DNA of 51,379 nucleotides from Discostella pseudostelligera. Taxonomy: Eukaryota; Bacillariophyta; Thalassiosirophyceae; Thalassiosirales; Thalassiosiraceae. The DNA is taken from the NCBI GenBank assembly GCA_036940085.1, contig JALLBK010000076.1:1-51379 (forward strand). Reading direction: 5' to 3'. How positions within the stretch are numbered: position 1 is the first letter of the stretch; each line of letters begins with the position of its first letter. Below the pieces are notes generated by a model. That model saw nothing but the letters and a program-made list of their open reading frames with translations. It was not told the origin of the DNA and searched no databases. Shown one piece after another: positions 31,811 to 42,718 of this stretch. The position numbers were made by a program, and so were the translations under genes.

Positions 31811-34705
31811 TTATGATCTCGCCTTTTTTGCCCGATGGCTTTGACGATTAACCTGCTCAACATTTTTGTGTGATGAACTGCGTGACGATTCTTTGCGTTT
31901 ACCATCACCATTACTTTGTCTCTCAGAGGAATAGCCATTACCAGAGGAACCACTCCTTGATGAAGAGTACGATCGACGACGACGACTATCACGACGATTC
32001 CCTCCTTTCCTACCCTCCACTCGAGGTGGTGATTCCGACACGCTCCTCTTCTTATTACTGGTATCGGGAGTTGAGGCCTTACCCGAGTGTTTTCCAGCGC
32101 CCCTGTCACGGTCATTACAAGATACGCTATCGTGACGACTCCTGCTCCTCTTGGCACTGTCCTTCGACGAGTACTTCTTACGGCCACGATCTCGGGACGG
32201 AGACGAATCTGATCCCGAAGACGAGTACGAAGAGTACGAACTGGAACTCCTGTCTCCTCTCCTCCTGCCTCCATTGCGCTTTGCACTGCTCTTTTTGCGT
32301 CGATCAGCCGAGTACGAGCTATACGAGGACGTGTAGGACGAGGAAGACACAGAGCTACCGCTGCTGCTGGAACTAACGCTGCTTGTGTCGGATGAGCTTG
32401 TTGATATGACCGAGCTCTCATCGTCTTCCCTTTCTTTCTGAGCTGCATCTCTGGCCGCCTGAGCTTGAGCCTGAGCCAGAATGAGTTTAGGAGCGTTCTT
32501 TAGGAATTCACGCATGCCGTCCGTGAGAGGTCCCAATCCAATACTCGTGAAGAAGTTGATGGCGTATCGCGTGTTGCGTGCATTATCTTTTGGGAACATG
32601 CCTCTGAACCATTCACGCGATGACGGTTCGTGCTGGTCCTGCCCTCTCCTTCCAGGCAGAGCAATTGCTGCTACTGGCGGTGCATCCTCTCCAACATGGC
32701 CATCGGGTTCCGAATTATCCGTGTCAAACCGCTGTTTCAGCGTAACCATACCCATGGCCTCAGCCATCTCCTGGATCAAAATCTTGATAAAAATACGAGA
32801 CGAGCTGGTGGTCTCATCCTCATTCAAGTGAATGCAACCCAAAACCGCCCAGGAAAATGAATCAGTATGCAATAGGTGGCCGAATAGTTTAGCAACATTC
32901 CGCAACTTGTTCGTTTCCAGCCTGTGGATAGTACTGTACTGCTTCGCAAATGCCTGCTCGAATGCAGTTCGCCATCGTTCATGCAAAAGACAAAATCTTC
33001 CACTAACCAATCCGTAATATCGAAGAAACGTCCGTTCCTGCGAGCAGCACTCGATGATCATGTTGATCAGTTCACACTCACGCCCAGGGGGGATGTCCAT
33101 CTTAGCTAGCTTGTGAGTGCATTCTTCGAACGTAGCCGAGGACATGATGGTAAGATAGATGGTGCGTCTCAAGTGGACGAGGTCGGTTTCGGTCAAGTCT
33201 TCAATTACTACAGTCTTTTTGTCCCCAGCCTGTTGTTCCGTGGGAGCTTCGTCCTCGTCTCCTTCTTCCGACTCGGATCCACTCTCACTGCCACTGCCAC
33301 TGCCACTTTCATCATCATCGTCATCCACTCCCAAAATCTCGGCCTTAATCTTCGCCCACTCCTCCTCCTTCTCATCATACTCATCATCAAACCGAAACAC
33401 ATCCAACCCCTCCTCATTATTCAATCCTTCATCATCCAATCCCAGCTCGAAAGTAATCTGATCCTCCCTCTCCACTAAATCCAAATTCTCCTCATCCGGT
33501 ATAGTAGGATAATCTTGAAATGCCCCCTTCTTAATCTTCAACAAAGTCTCAATCCGATATTGCGCTCGTCGACCAATCGATCCTTCGTGCAACAAGCCCC
33601 GAAAACGTTCCATTACTGCATGCACACCGGCGGGGCTAACCTCGGTCAATTGTCGTCCTACAATGCACATGTATCCTACGGCTACATCGACACTATCTTC
33701 GGTGGGATCACCATCCAATAGTAGAGTTAGTATTTGAAGAGATAATAATTCATGGGCCATGCCCTGATTGAACATGTGGCCCAATAAGGCTAGAGTCGAC
33801 GAGACGGTATTCCGATCACGATACTTGTACGCCTGACGAAAGAGAAGTATCGCACGCGTTAATAGCAGTTCTCCACACTCCGGTAACTTTGTATTGACCA
33901 CAGCCATTAATGCCGCATAGGTGGGTGCATACTGTGGACTACCCGATGTGGCCTTCATAATCGAACGTGCCAATAATCCCCGACCACGCACCAAGTTGGC
34001 ATCGGTGAAGAGTGCATGGATAAGTGGTTTAATCGTCGAGGGGGAGAGACGATTGATAGTGCCGTTGATGCAGCGTTGGAGATTTTCCCATGTTTGACGC
34101 TGGATGTGCATGGGTGTGACTTGTTGTTGTTTCATTGAAGCTGGATTTGAGGCTTCTGCTTCATTATTATTTACCTTTCGTTGCTCCTCCATCAGACGAC
34201 GTTTCGCGGGGGGAATGTACACGCCCACAACATCATCATTATTCTCTGGTTGTCGTTTCATTGTACCTCGATGGTTGATGGCACCATTGCGATTTTCATC
34301 ATTGTTGCGACGGCTGTTCTCGTACCCCCGACTGTTCTGGCTGTGGCAGCTAGTATAATTGACATTGGAAGTCTCGCGCGGGGCATCCAGCGCACGGTCC
34401 ATTTTCGAAGAGGGGGGAGGACGAAAACCAAGAGCGGCGACAGCGGTCTTGTCGTTATCCATGGTCGTAGCTCCATCATTGCCCGTTGACGCCAACTTCT
34501 TTGCAGTGGGTGCCGCTACAGCTGCAGGCGTCATGGCCGCGGGGGGAGGTGGCCCCGCCGCGTCGTCGTCGTCGTCGTCGTCTTCATCCTCCGTCTCGCT
34601 GTCACCCGCACCTGGCTTGATTGGCAAGGCGATGTGCGAGTCAGCATGCTCGACTTCCTCCTCACCCTCGTAGTCCACGTCCGGTGCGTCGTCGTCGGCT
34701 GCCAT
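31811..34705 (-). CDS. CWC22: Spliceosome factor CWC22 (MIF4G-MA3, RS tail)
   Basis: Single exon. I take the ATG at 34705 (ACCATGG context, MAADDDAPDVDYEGEE), giving 964 aa. The frame is open to 34882, but that extension would overlap the composite promoter module at 34800-34876. Order: acidic/Pro-rich N-terminus with an Asp run; MIF4G domain (from QTWENLQRCINGTINRLSP through the KIKKGAFQDYP segment); acidic linker; MA3 domain (LRRTIYLTIMSSATFEECTH; FLRYYGLVSGRFCLLHERW); then a Ser/Arg-rich tail. CWC22 recruits the exon-junction helicase eIF4A3 to the spliceosome in metazoans and is needed for splicing. This fits a genome with many short introns. The RS tail is long and could be phosphorylated as in other SR-type factors. 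Confidence 0.93.
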   Translation of the reverse strand: MAADDDAPDVDYEGEEEVEHADSHIALPIKPGAGDSETEDEDDDDDDDAAGPPPPAAMTPAAVAAPTAKKLASTGNDGATTMDNDKTAVAALGFRPPPSSKMDRALDAPRETSNVNYTSCHSQNSRGYENSRRNNDENRNGAINHRGTMKRQPENNDDVVGVYIPPAKRRLMEEQRKVNNNEAEASNPASMKQQQVTPMHIQRQTWENLQRCINGTINRLSPSTIKPLIHALFTDANLVRGRGLLARSIMKATSGSPQYAPTYAALMAVVNTKLPECGELLLTRAILLFRQAYKYRDRNTVSSTLALLGHMFNQGMAHELLSLQILTLLLDGDPTEDSVDVAVGYMCIVGRQLTEVSPAGVHAVMERFRGLLHEGSIGRRAQYRIETLLKIKKGAFQDYPTIPDEENLDLVEREDQITFELGLDDEGLNNEEGLDVFRFDDEYDEKEEEWAKIKAEILGVDDDDDESGSGSGSESGSESEEGDEDEAPTEQQAGDKKTVVIEDLTETDLVHLRRTIYLTIMSSATFEECTHKLAKMDIPPGRECELINMIIECCSQERTFLRYYGLVSGRFCLLHERWRTAFEQAFAKQYSTIHRLETNKLRNVAKLFGHLLHTDSFSWAVLGCIHLNEDETTSSSRIFIKILIQEMAEAMGMVTLKQRFDTDNSEPDGHVGEDAPPVAAIALPGRRGQDQHEPSSREWFRGMFPKDNARNTRYAINFFTSIGLGPLTDGMREFLKNAPKLILAQAQAQAARDAAQKEREDDESSVISTSSSDTSSVSSSSSGSSVSSSSYTSSYSSYSADRRKKSSAKRNGGRRRGDRSSSSYSSYSSSGSDSSPSRDRGRKKYSSKDSAKRSRSRHDSVSCNDRDRGAGKHSGKASTPDTSNKKRSVSESPPRVEGRKGGNRRDSRRRRSYSSSRSGSSGNGYSSERQSNGDGKRKESSRSSSHKNVEQVNRQSHRAKKARS

Positions 34706-34799
34706 GGTTGGGGTTGCTTTGGCTTTGTGCTCGCTTTTCGCTTTGGGCGGTGGAGGAGGTGGACCGTCTGTCTGGCGTAGGGAACACCGCCACGTGCTG

Positions 34800-34876
34800 C
34801 CACGTGGCATAGTCACGGCGAAAAGAGGACTCGACTTAACAAGAGGTCTTCCACGTGGCAGAGAGCTGGCGGGAGG
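34800..34876 (+). promoter_or_regulatory. Two-copy G-box/E2F-like composite before CWC22
   Basis: CCACGTGG at 34800-34807 is followed 17 bp later by GGCGAAAA (34817), and CCACGTGG at 34851-34858 is followed 17 bp later by GGCGGGAGG (34868). GACTCGACT (34828-34836) lies between. Copy period is 51 bp, close to the 50 bp seen between the first two copies at the window start. The module is upstream of, and opposite in orientation to, the CWC22 start at 34705. This supports the shorter CWC22 start. Confidence 0.65.
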
Positions 34877-35078
34877 CCGCAATCGATCAAAGGAGTAGCC
34901 AAAAAGGGTGTAGGAACTATATCAATTCAAGTGTCATACAATGCAAGTAGATCGAACGACGAATAAAAGATCAGATGATAATCAAGATGCTTTATCTGCC
35001 CGTGGCGTTCTAGAATCATCAGCATCTCAATCTCTCTCTAGCGTGCAACCGGAATCAACGGACCGATGGGTTCCTTCT

Positions 35079-36119
35079 TTATTCCGCATCAATCTCCCCA
35101 CAAGCCTTAATCTTCACCGGCGCCGATGTTCTTCCACTCTGCGATCCAACACCCTCAATTAAATCAACAACCTCCAAACCATCCACAACTTTCCCAAACA
35201 CAACGTGTGCACCATCGAGCCAAGGAGTGTCCACAGTGCAGATAAAGAATTGGGATCCGTTGGTGTTGGGACCAGCGTTGGCCATGGATAGGATTCCTTT
35301 TCCCACGTGCTATTTAGTGCGAGCAAAGGAAGGAGTGAATAAGATTGTTTGTGATGCAAGAAAATGTGATGCGATGGATAGGTTGACGTACCTTCAACTC
35401 AAAGTTCTCATCAGCAAACTAGATATCGTAGATGTTCATCGGTCAGAACTTCGCTTGTGAGGAGACAATAATACACACCCATTGTTATGCACTCACCTTT
35501 GTTCCGTAAATCGATTTACCCCCAGTGCCATTGTGATTTGTGAAGTCACCGCCCTGGCACATGAAACTCGGGATGACACTACGTTCACGAGTGATGGAAA
35601 GCATTGATCCATTAGAAATCACGGCGAGGCCACATGCCACATTACATGCATAGTTCTCATCAATATACGCGAAGCAGTATTCTTACCGATGGAAGGAACT
35701 TCCCGCAAATCCAAATCCCGCCTCTCCAGTACAAAGTTGACGAAAGTTCTCGGCAGTTTTAGGAACGACATCAGCGCGGAGTTCAAATGTGATCCTACCG
35801 ACGTCGTTGCCACCCACTTCCATATCGAAGTAAACTTCATGCATTTTGAATTGTGAACAAAGACGAGTGTAGAAAATCAATGAGAGAAATTGCCGTGAGA
35901 TATATGCGATGATGTAACGAATGTAGTAACTTCTCCAACATCGCCGATACGGTGACACATATAATTGCACGGTGACATACCCTTCGGATTGGCAAACAGA
36001 GGAGACGATCCAGAAAATGCCCTGGTGGCATAGCGAGCGGCGGTGGCAGACCGAGATCCAGTCGCAACAAAGGCTGTGGCGGGAGCGAGGAGGGAGGTGA
36101 GCATGATGGCAATCTTCAT
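35079..36119 (-). CDS. Cyclophilin-type peptidyl-prolyl isomerase, probably plastid targeted
   Basis: Five exons: 36119-35981, 35834-35687, 35578-35497, 35418-35392 and 35309-35079, giving 208 aa. All introns are GT-AG; exon 4 is only 27 nt (nine codons, FADENFELK). Residues of the cyclophilin active site are present: Arg and Phe in [12 protein letters not shown], Ala in [14 protein letters not shown], and Trp/His in [13 protein letters not shown]. The first exon encodes a hydrophobic signal peptide ending [10 protein letters not shown], followed by a Ser/Arg-rich stretch. That resembles the diatom bipartite plastid signal with Phe at the cleavage site, so plastid import is likely. Cyclophilins catalyse cis-trans isomerisation at proline. 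It is divergent from the RWDD1 gene with a 354-bp shared promoter. Confidence 0.92.
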
Positions 36120-36473
36120 AGTAACACTATTGTCGGAGGGTGATGGTGATGGATCTTAGTAGTACTTATGGTAATAGTTGTCGTTCGTCGAAGATTTGGT
36201 TTTGTGCTCCATCCATGCTGTGTCTGTGAGGTTGTGGCGGCTTGAGATCTTCGCGATCTTTCTGAGTCAAGATTTTGATGGCGGGAAAGAGATTGGCTAA
36301 AATGGCGGGAAGAAGCAGCACTCAGCGCGGACCTGTGGCTTACACGTGGAAGATCTGCCTCTCGTCTTTCCGTCGTCAGAGCCTTCACCATTGCCGCCAC
36401 CCACCACGCACCATCGATCACCATGACCATGGACTCCATCATCGTAGTATCCTAATCTCTAAGCCATATCACC
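36120..36473. promoter_or_regulatory. Divergent promoter cyclophilin / RWDD1
   Basis: Two GGCGGGAA boxes lie 24 bp apart (36280-36287, 36304-36311) with an ATTGGC (reverse CCAAT-type) between them. An ACACGTGGA box is at 36342-36350. The boxes match those in the composite modules but not their 17-bp spacing. Confidence 0.5.
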
Positions 36474-37765
36474 ATGTCAGATCAACAAGAAGAGCAAGAG
36501 ATGGAGGCAGAAGCACTCGCTGCCATCTTCGACACTGCATTCGAGATTCGCTCGTCGGAACAGCCATTCGCTTGGGCAGTGAAACTCGTACCTGTCGACT
36601 GTGGCGGTGACGCCGACGAAGAGGAGGCAGCGAACCATGTCATGGTGAAATTGGTCGCGGACATACCATTGGATTATCCCGAGATATCGTTGCCACAATT
36701 GGATTTGGAAATAATCAAGGGATTGTCGCTGGATAACAAAAATGAACTGTTGCAAATAGCCAATGATGAGGCGGAGGCGAATGCGGGCATGCCCGCCATT
36801 TTTGCCGTATGTGAGGCGGTACGAGCGTGGCTGGCAGATAATAATGTCAAGGGTTTAGATGATGCTAGCATGCATGCACAAATGATGAGGAAGGCGAAGG
36901 AGGCAGAGAGACGAGAGGTGAGAGTATTGTGTCTACCTTGTGTCGTTTGATTGATGCAGTTATTTTTGGCTGGAGGCGGGTAGAAGGAGAGATTCAATGC
37001 AAGTTTCTTGAGATTGCGAATACGCTGATTATTGTGCAATGCTCAAAATATCTACTATGATATGAAACGTGCAAAATTAATTGCGTGGACAAGATCCCTT
37101 TGTTTGTATCATCATGCTATCTTTCACACCGACAAGGCGTGAGACGATCGTGAGCTGTTATGGAGGGATAATATCTGGAGCAACATTGTTTTGCAACCGA
37201 TGCGGATCCTTTTATCACCATCGATCGAATGCACATTCAAGTCAAAAATATTCTAACGTTTATGGCATGTATCTTTATCACAATGCAGGCACAAGCGGCG
37301 CAGAAATTCGAGTCTCAAACGAAGAAGGAAGAAATGTCCCAAGCTGAAAAGGAAGAATTGGCAGTTCGCAAACGGAGAGAGGAGGGAACGCCTGTCAACG
37401 ATGCAACATTTGAGGAATGGAGTAATACATTTAACGAAGAAATGACGAAGAAGAAGGAAGAAGAGAGAAATGCCACATCGGACGACGCGAAAGAGAAGAA
37501 GGCTGCTGCAGCCGCTGCAACCACGGAGGAGCGGTTGACTGGCTTTCAGATATTCTCCGAAAAGGTGGGCGTGTTCAATCTTGAAAATTTGGAGGCAGCA
37601 GCCGAGGAGATGGCAAATGATACTAGTGCATTGGATCCGGACGAGTTGGCAGATGTGGATGAAGACCTGTTCGATGATGATGATGATTTGGATGACTTAG
37701 AATATGATAGTGACGACGACGACGATGATTCCGGAGAGGACAGTGATTCTGAGCCTGACATATAA
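36474..37765 (+). CDS. RWDD1: RWD-domain protein RWDD1 (DFRP2/Gir2 family)
   Basis: Two exons, 36474-36917 and 37289-37765, joined across a 371-bp intron, the longest in the window; 306 aa. The N-terminal 120 residues are an RWD domain (EMEAEALAAIFD; IPLDYPEISLPQLDLEI). The second exon gives a charged helix (EERNATSDDAKEKKAA), the family block GTPVNDATFEEWSNTFNEEM, LTGFQIFSEK, and a very acidic Asp-rich C-terminus. In yeast and animals this protein binds the DRG2/Rbg2 GTPase and is linked to translation on Gcn1-bound ribosomes. The whole family layout is kept, so I am confident of the name. Confidence 0.9.
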
Positions 37766-38201
37766 CGTAGAGCAAGTGTTCTGCTTAGACCAGTATTTTA
37801 CCCTCGAGTGCTGGTAATCTTAATCTTATTTTTTTAGTGAGTGGGGGTGGTGCATGACGGACGGACAGTCCGGTGCCATTCCAGTCTGTCCGTCACGGTG
37901 ACTGACGGCAGACTGGCAGACGAAGACACGTGGCCCCTGGATGAAGAAAAAGTTACATTGCTTGCAGCAGTTGCTCATTGCATTGCTTGCGTTGCCGATT
38001 GCGTCGACCATCGACCTCGACGATCTTTATTTGCCATTGCATTGCCATCGCCTACCCTACGAACCAAGCCAAGAGGAAACGGGTTCATATCACTTCGTCA
38101 TCTGTATTGTCTTGTCGCAGCCGCTTCCATTAAGGAATTCCTTCATTTCCAAAGAAGGTGCACATACTGGTTTCCCTCGAACTACAAATACGGAATACAT
38201 C
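37766..38201. other. Intergenic region upstream of RAB18
   Basis: These 436 bases contain a T-rich tract (37828-37835) and a 9-bp-arm inverted repeat GACGGACAG / CTGTCCGTC (37860-37868, 37886-37894; 17-nt spacer). They also contain ACACGTGG at 37926-37933. No gene is seen; open frames run across it only because it is stop-poor. Confidence 0.4.
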
Positions 38202-39056
38202 ATGTCCGCATCATCATCATCTAAAGCACCACAGTCATTTCCATATGATCATCTATTTAAACTTCTCATGATCGGAGATTCTGCTGTAGGAAAGGTGAGT
38301 TCATGCTTTCATGACAATCTGCTTGTTTACTCGTCAGCATTTCTATTGCTGTTGACGTGACACATGATATAAATCTGACATCTGATGCATTGGCTCGCCC
38401 CTCGCCCACCATTCCTCCATTCATCATTTGCATAAATGAATGCACATTAGTCATCTTTGCTCATTCGATTCACCGATGATGCATTTGATGAGCATATTCA
38501 GAGCACTATCGGTGTCGACTTCAAAGTCAAACAGCTCGAGCTCAATAACAAAAGAGTTAAAGTCACCATTTGGGACACTGCTGGCCAAGAAAGATTTCGT
38601 ACCCTAACTTCATCCTACTACCGGGGTGCTCAGGGAGTTATCATGGTGTACGATGTAACACGCCGCGATTCATTCGACAACTTAGACCACTGGTTGAAAG
38701 AAGTTAAGCTGTACAGTCCAAACAATGGCGAGGGGGTAGTGAAGCTGTTGGTGGGGAATAAAATTGATTTACCGGAAAGTAGCGACGGGGAGTTTGAGAG
38801 ACAGGTAGATCGGCATGAAGCGGAGGAATGGGCCAGAAACCAGGGCATGTTATTCTTAGAGGCGAGTGCGAAGACGAGGACGGGTGTGCAAGAGTCGTTT
38901 ATGGAAGTTGCGCACAAGATATTGGAGGATCCTGATTTATTGTTGAATACTGTTCCTGGAAAGCCCAAGGCGGCTGTTAATTTGGCGAAGAGTGGAGGGG
39001 CAGCTGGTGTCAGTGGTCTAGATATGGATGACGGGGAAGGGGGATATTGCTGTTAA
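38202..39056 (+). CDS. RAB18: Small GTPase RAB18
   Basis: Two exons, 38202-38294 and 38451-39056, 232 aa; the 156-bp intron falls right after the P-loop Lys (GDSAVGK). Guanine-nucleotide motifs are all there: GDSAVGKSS, TIGVDFKVK (switch I Thr), WDTAGQERF, GNKID and EASAK. The sequence around FTDDAFDEHIQSTIGVDFKV and YRGAQGVIMVYDVTRRDSFD is of the RAB18 subclass. It ends GGYCC, a di-cysteine geranylgeranylation site. RAB18 acts on ER and lipid-droplet membranes in animals and plants; in this organism the role is inferred. Confidence 0.93.
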
Positions 39057-39295
39057 TATCGTTGTAGATCGACATCAGGTATGTGTCATTGCTGAAATCT
39101 GAAATCGCCAATCGTTTCAAGCCGATCAGGAAGCTGGAAACTAATCATGAGGATGCTTCATTGGTGATCAATTATAACGGACACACAACTATGTGTTTGA
39201 ATAATATGATGAATACGAATTTTCTGTACAAGCAGTAGTAATGAGGAATTTTCTGGGTCGCAACCGTCCTCCCATTAGCGCTTGCTGTCTGGATT

Positions 39296-42200
39296 TCACT
39301 TTGTCTTTCGCTTCTTCTTCTTGCCTGGTTCGGAATCTAATCCTTTCGTCTGAACTGTAAATGCAGCATTGCGTATCAAGATTACGTTTTTTGCCGCTTC
39401 TTCGGGGGACGGATCCCTCTCAAAGGTGCTGCAGCATTCTCGCGCCAACTCATACGCCACAGCAGCTTCAAGTTTGGAATCGAAGACACCCAAGTAACGA
39501 GACTTTCCAGCGTAGTAAATCTGGACTTGCTGTAAACGTGAGAGGTTACAAATTGAGAAGACGCATTCTGAACAAAGAACTATCGACACTTTAACGCAAT
39601 GCTCACCCATTTTCCAGATGGTCTAACCGTGATGCCTCGTGGCAACTCCTCGGCCACTTTCATGGCTTTTTCATAAATACTTGACATGTCTTTTCGCTTC
39701 TGGCTCTCCGCAGTACTTTCATTCTGGACGGCGTCGCTCGAGCTGCTCTGCACTACTAGGGGCTTTGATCGAGTAGGCGACCTATCGCCGGCCGATTTCG
39801 CCTTTGCCTCGATCTTGGATGGCTCGACCTTCGTCACTGGCGTTTTTAATCGACTGGGAGACTTACCGACACTCTTGGCCGAATTTGCCCCAGCCCAGGA
39901 GCTTGCCTCAAATTTGGTTGGCTCCTCCATAGTCAAGGTACCAACCACTTGTCGATTTCGACTTGCAGCTGGAGCTGTTGCTTTATTAGACCTACTGGCA
40001 TGGACCCCTGACGATGGTTTGACTTTGGTTGGTTCAGCCTTCGTCAAGGTAGCAACCACGTGTGCATTTTTATCTGAATGTGAAGTATCGCCTTTGGAGG
40101 TGACTTTAGCGGTCGTACATATGGATTTCGTACCCTTTTTCTTTGGCTCAGCACTAAAAATTGCAGCCTTGCGCAGCATATCAAGATTACGCATTATTTG
40201 CTCTGGAGTGGGGTCAAGGTCGCTGAAAGTGCTCATGCATTCTCGCGCTGTTTCATACGCTACAGCGGCATCCTCTCTAGAATCGAAAAGGCCAATGTAG
40301 CGAGATGCTCCGGCGTAAAACAGCTGCACTTGCTGTAGGTGGCATGTTCAAATAAACAATCTCTTATGAGGATATCGCATAGAGCGAGCAAAAGAAAGGA
40401 CACAACTGTTCGCTCACCCATTTACCAGACGGACGAATCGTTACGCCACGTTCGATACCAGCACTTGGGACAACGCTCGCTGATTTCCCGGAACGACTGG
40501 AACTACTAGCAGCTTCCAATCCTTTATTGTCATCTTCATCCGAACTGTAGACTTCATCTCCGTCCACCTTGTGTTGAACATGATCCGCATCATCATCCGC
40601 AGCTGAGTAATTGAATGTTGGATATTGAGGAGGCTTCAAACCATACTTCTTCCCGTTTGCCTTGACATCCAGTTCAGCCTTGATTTTGGCAAGCTCCGCC
40701 TTCATCCTTTTCCCGTCATACTTCCTGTCATCACTCGACTTGACTTTATCGACGAACACGGCAATGTTACCAATCTTGTCGTCCCGACTGTTCAAGCAGT
40801 TATTGTCATCATCCAACTTCGCAGTCTCGACCTTATCGACAGCTGCATTGCTTTCGAGCCCCCTACTCAAGCAAACACCATCATCACCCGTCACTTCAGT
40901 ATCGACGCCTGCTTCCTCATCGAGCTCGCCCTGCTTGTTAAAGCACTCTCGCTTGCAGCACTTTTTCTTGATTTTGTTCTGTCCGCCAAACTTTGCCTTG
41001 TCAAGGCAATGCTTACACTCGCCACAATCGTCGCGGAGACAGGCCTCGCACTCGCCGCAGGCACCTCCTCGTTTATCGATTCGTCGAGGCTTGGAGAATT
41101 GAGATTCTGGTTGGTTGATTACGACTTCGTCTACTACTGCCTCTTCCTCCACAACCTCCTCATAATCGTTTTCTTCTACCTCTTCTACCTCGTCGTACTC
41201 CTCGTGCTCTGCCTCTTCTACAACTGCTTCCGTGTCAACCTTCTGCTTGGCGTTCAAGCACTGTCGCATGCTGCACCTTCTCTTCAGGGTGTTCCGTCCA
41301 CCAAACTTTGGCTTGTCTAGGCACGGCTTGCATTCGCCACAATCTTTTCGGATACAGGCCTCACATTTGCCGCAGTTTGGCCTTCTCTTATATTCAAGTT
41401 TGGAGGCAAGAGATTCTGAGCCTTTGCTAGTATATTCCTTCGCTTCGGCAATCTTCTCATCTTCACGAAGCGACTGCATTGTAACCGAACACAACAAGTC
41501 TAACGACGATGTTGGCTGTCTCACACTTGCTCGTTTGTTAGTTTCCTCATTGTGATAGGTACCATCATGACTAGTCAATTGGTGGTTGCTGTTGTTCATC
41601 AACGTTTCCTTGGTGCCTCCTCCCCAGGCCCCACGGTGGTGTTGGCAATATCCTCCAATGCATGCCAATTCCAAGCAGCCCTTGCATAGGCAACGCGTAG
41701 TACTATGCATCGAGCACTTTCCCTGCCAAAAATTTTTAAAATGAGGAGACGAGGAGATGCAAGCATTCAATTTAGGTTCCAATGACGACAGTAGAGAGGA
41801 AGATAATTGCAACACATCATAGATGCTTACCCCCCGCGCCGCCAAATACGAACAGCCCGGGACATCGCACCCCGTCTTTGTCTTGGCGGTAGTATGCGCC
41901 GAACAATAACCATTTGCCTTATTCGCTAACTTATTACACCCATGCACTTGACAGACGCGTCGTTGCGTACCATGTTCCATGCAGACCCAGACCCCGCCCT
42001 GGACATAACACTTGTTGCATGTGACGACGGAGCATTTTTTGTTGGATCGCCTCGTAATGTTGTCACTGCTATTATTGCTATCGGGTGAGGATGTATCACT
42101 ACAGAGTAGCTGAAGTTGGGCGGTGGGAGAGACGACATTGCCACCGCGACTATGAGGAAGGAGCGTCGCCGTCGAGAGGGAGGCGAGGATGGCGGCATTG

Positions 42201-42406
42201 GCATTGTCATTGGCCGATGTGATGTCATTGTCGGTCGCGACTCTCGACAATGCATCGGCGGCATCCGCTAGGGTACATATCGGCCTAATATCAGGCAATG
42301 GGACGTGGTGGTTCATGAATGCGGGAGGAGGATTGGATGCTGGAGGTGCCGACATCATTGCCGTTGGTGGATGCTGACGGGGCGCTTCGTCGTCGACCAT
42401 GGTCAT
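39296..42406 (-). CDS. CXXC zinc-finger / AP2-like DNA-binding protein
   Basis: Four exons: 42406-41831, 41722-40418, 40332-39607 and 39529-39296, giving 946 aa. The frame extends to 42559 but only reaches non-ATG codons, so the start is 42406 or 42400. Order: Pro/Ala-rich N-terminus; tandem Cys/His repeats of the type C-x2-HGC-x-K; two CXXC CpG-binding fingers (CGKCEACIRKDCGECKPC and CGECEACLRDDCGECKHC, each with KFGG and a closing Cys pair); an acidic middle; then two AP2-like domains, each beginning G(V/I)T(I/V)RPSGKW and continuing QLFYAGASRYIGLFDS or QIYYAGKSRYLGVFDS. CXXC fingers of this form bind unmethylated CpG. A nuclear regulator is inferred. The 108-bp first intron is free of stops and in frame, so a retained form is possible. 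Confidence 0.85.
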
Positions 42407-42718
42407 GGTGCGCCTTGATTTTTGTGACCACCTGCTGCTCGACGCGCCGATGGCTTGTGCGTGGCTTGTGTGATGTTCGAGGATGTTCGGATCTTTTGGC
42501 GTCGGTGTTGGGGACAAAGTTGGCGAGTTTTTCAACAAGGATCTTGTAGAAAAACTCACCGAACAGGGCTTATTTGGCGACCGTTGCCACTTTTGTTACG
42601 TAGGAAAAGTCGCTAAACATGTGTCTATTTACCCCAACCAGGCAGCCCCTTCAACAGCCTTCAACACACAAGCAACAACACCAAAAAAACAAAAAAGCGA
42701 CGGACATCGTCACCTACC

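Noticed and set aside
31801..32448. 215-residue minus frame over the CWC22 RS tail
   Set aside because: Alternate frame of a Ser/Arg codon repeat region.
37860..37894. 9-bp-arm inverted repeat that could be a terminator or attachment site
   Set aside because: The 17-nt spacer makes a weak hairpin, and there is no supporting repeat elsewhere.
40625..41320. 231-residue plus frame opposite the CXXC fingers
   Set aside because: Antisense of a Cys/Glu-rich region, which gives a Leu-rich pseudo-membrane sequence.
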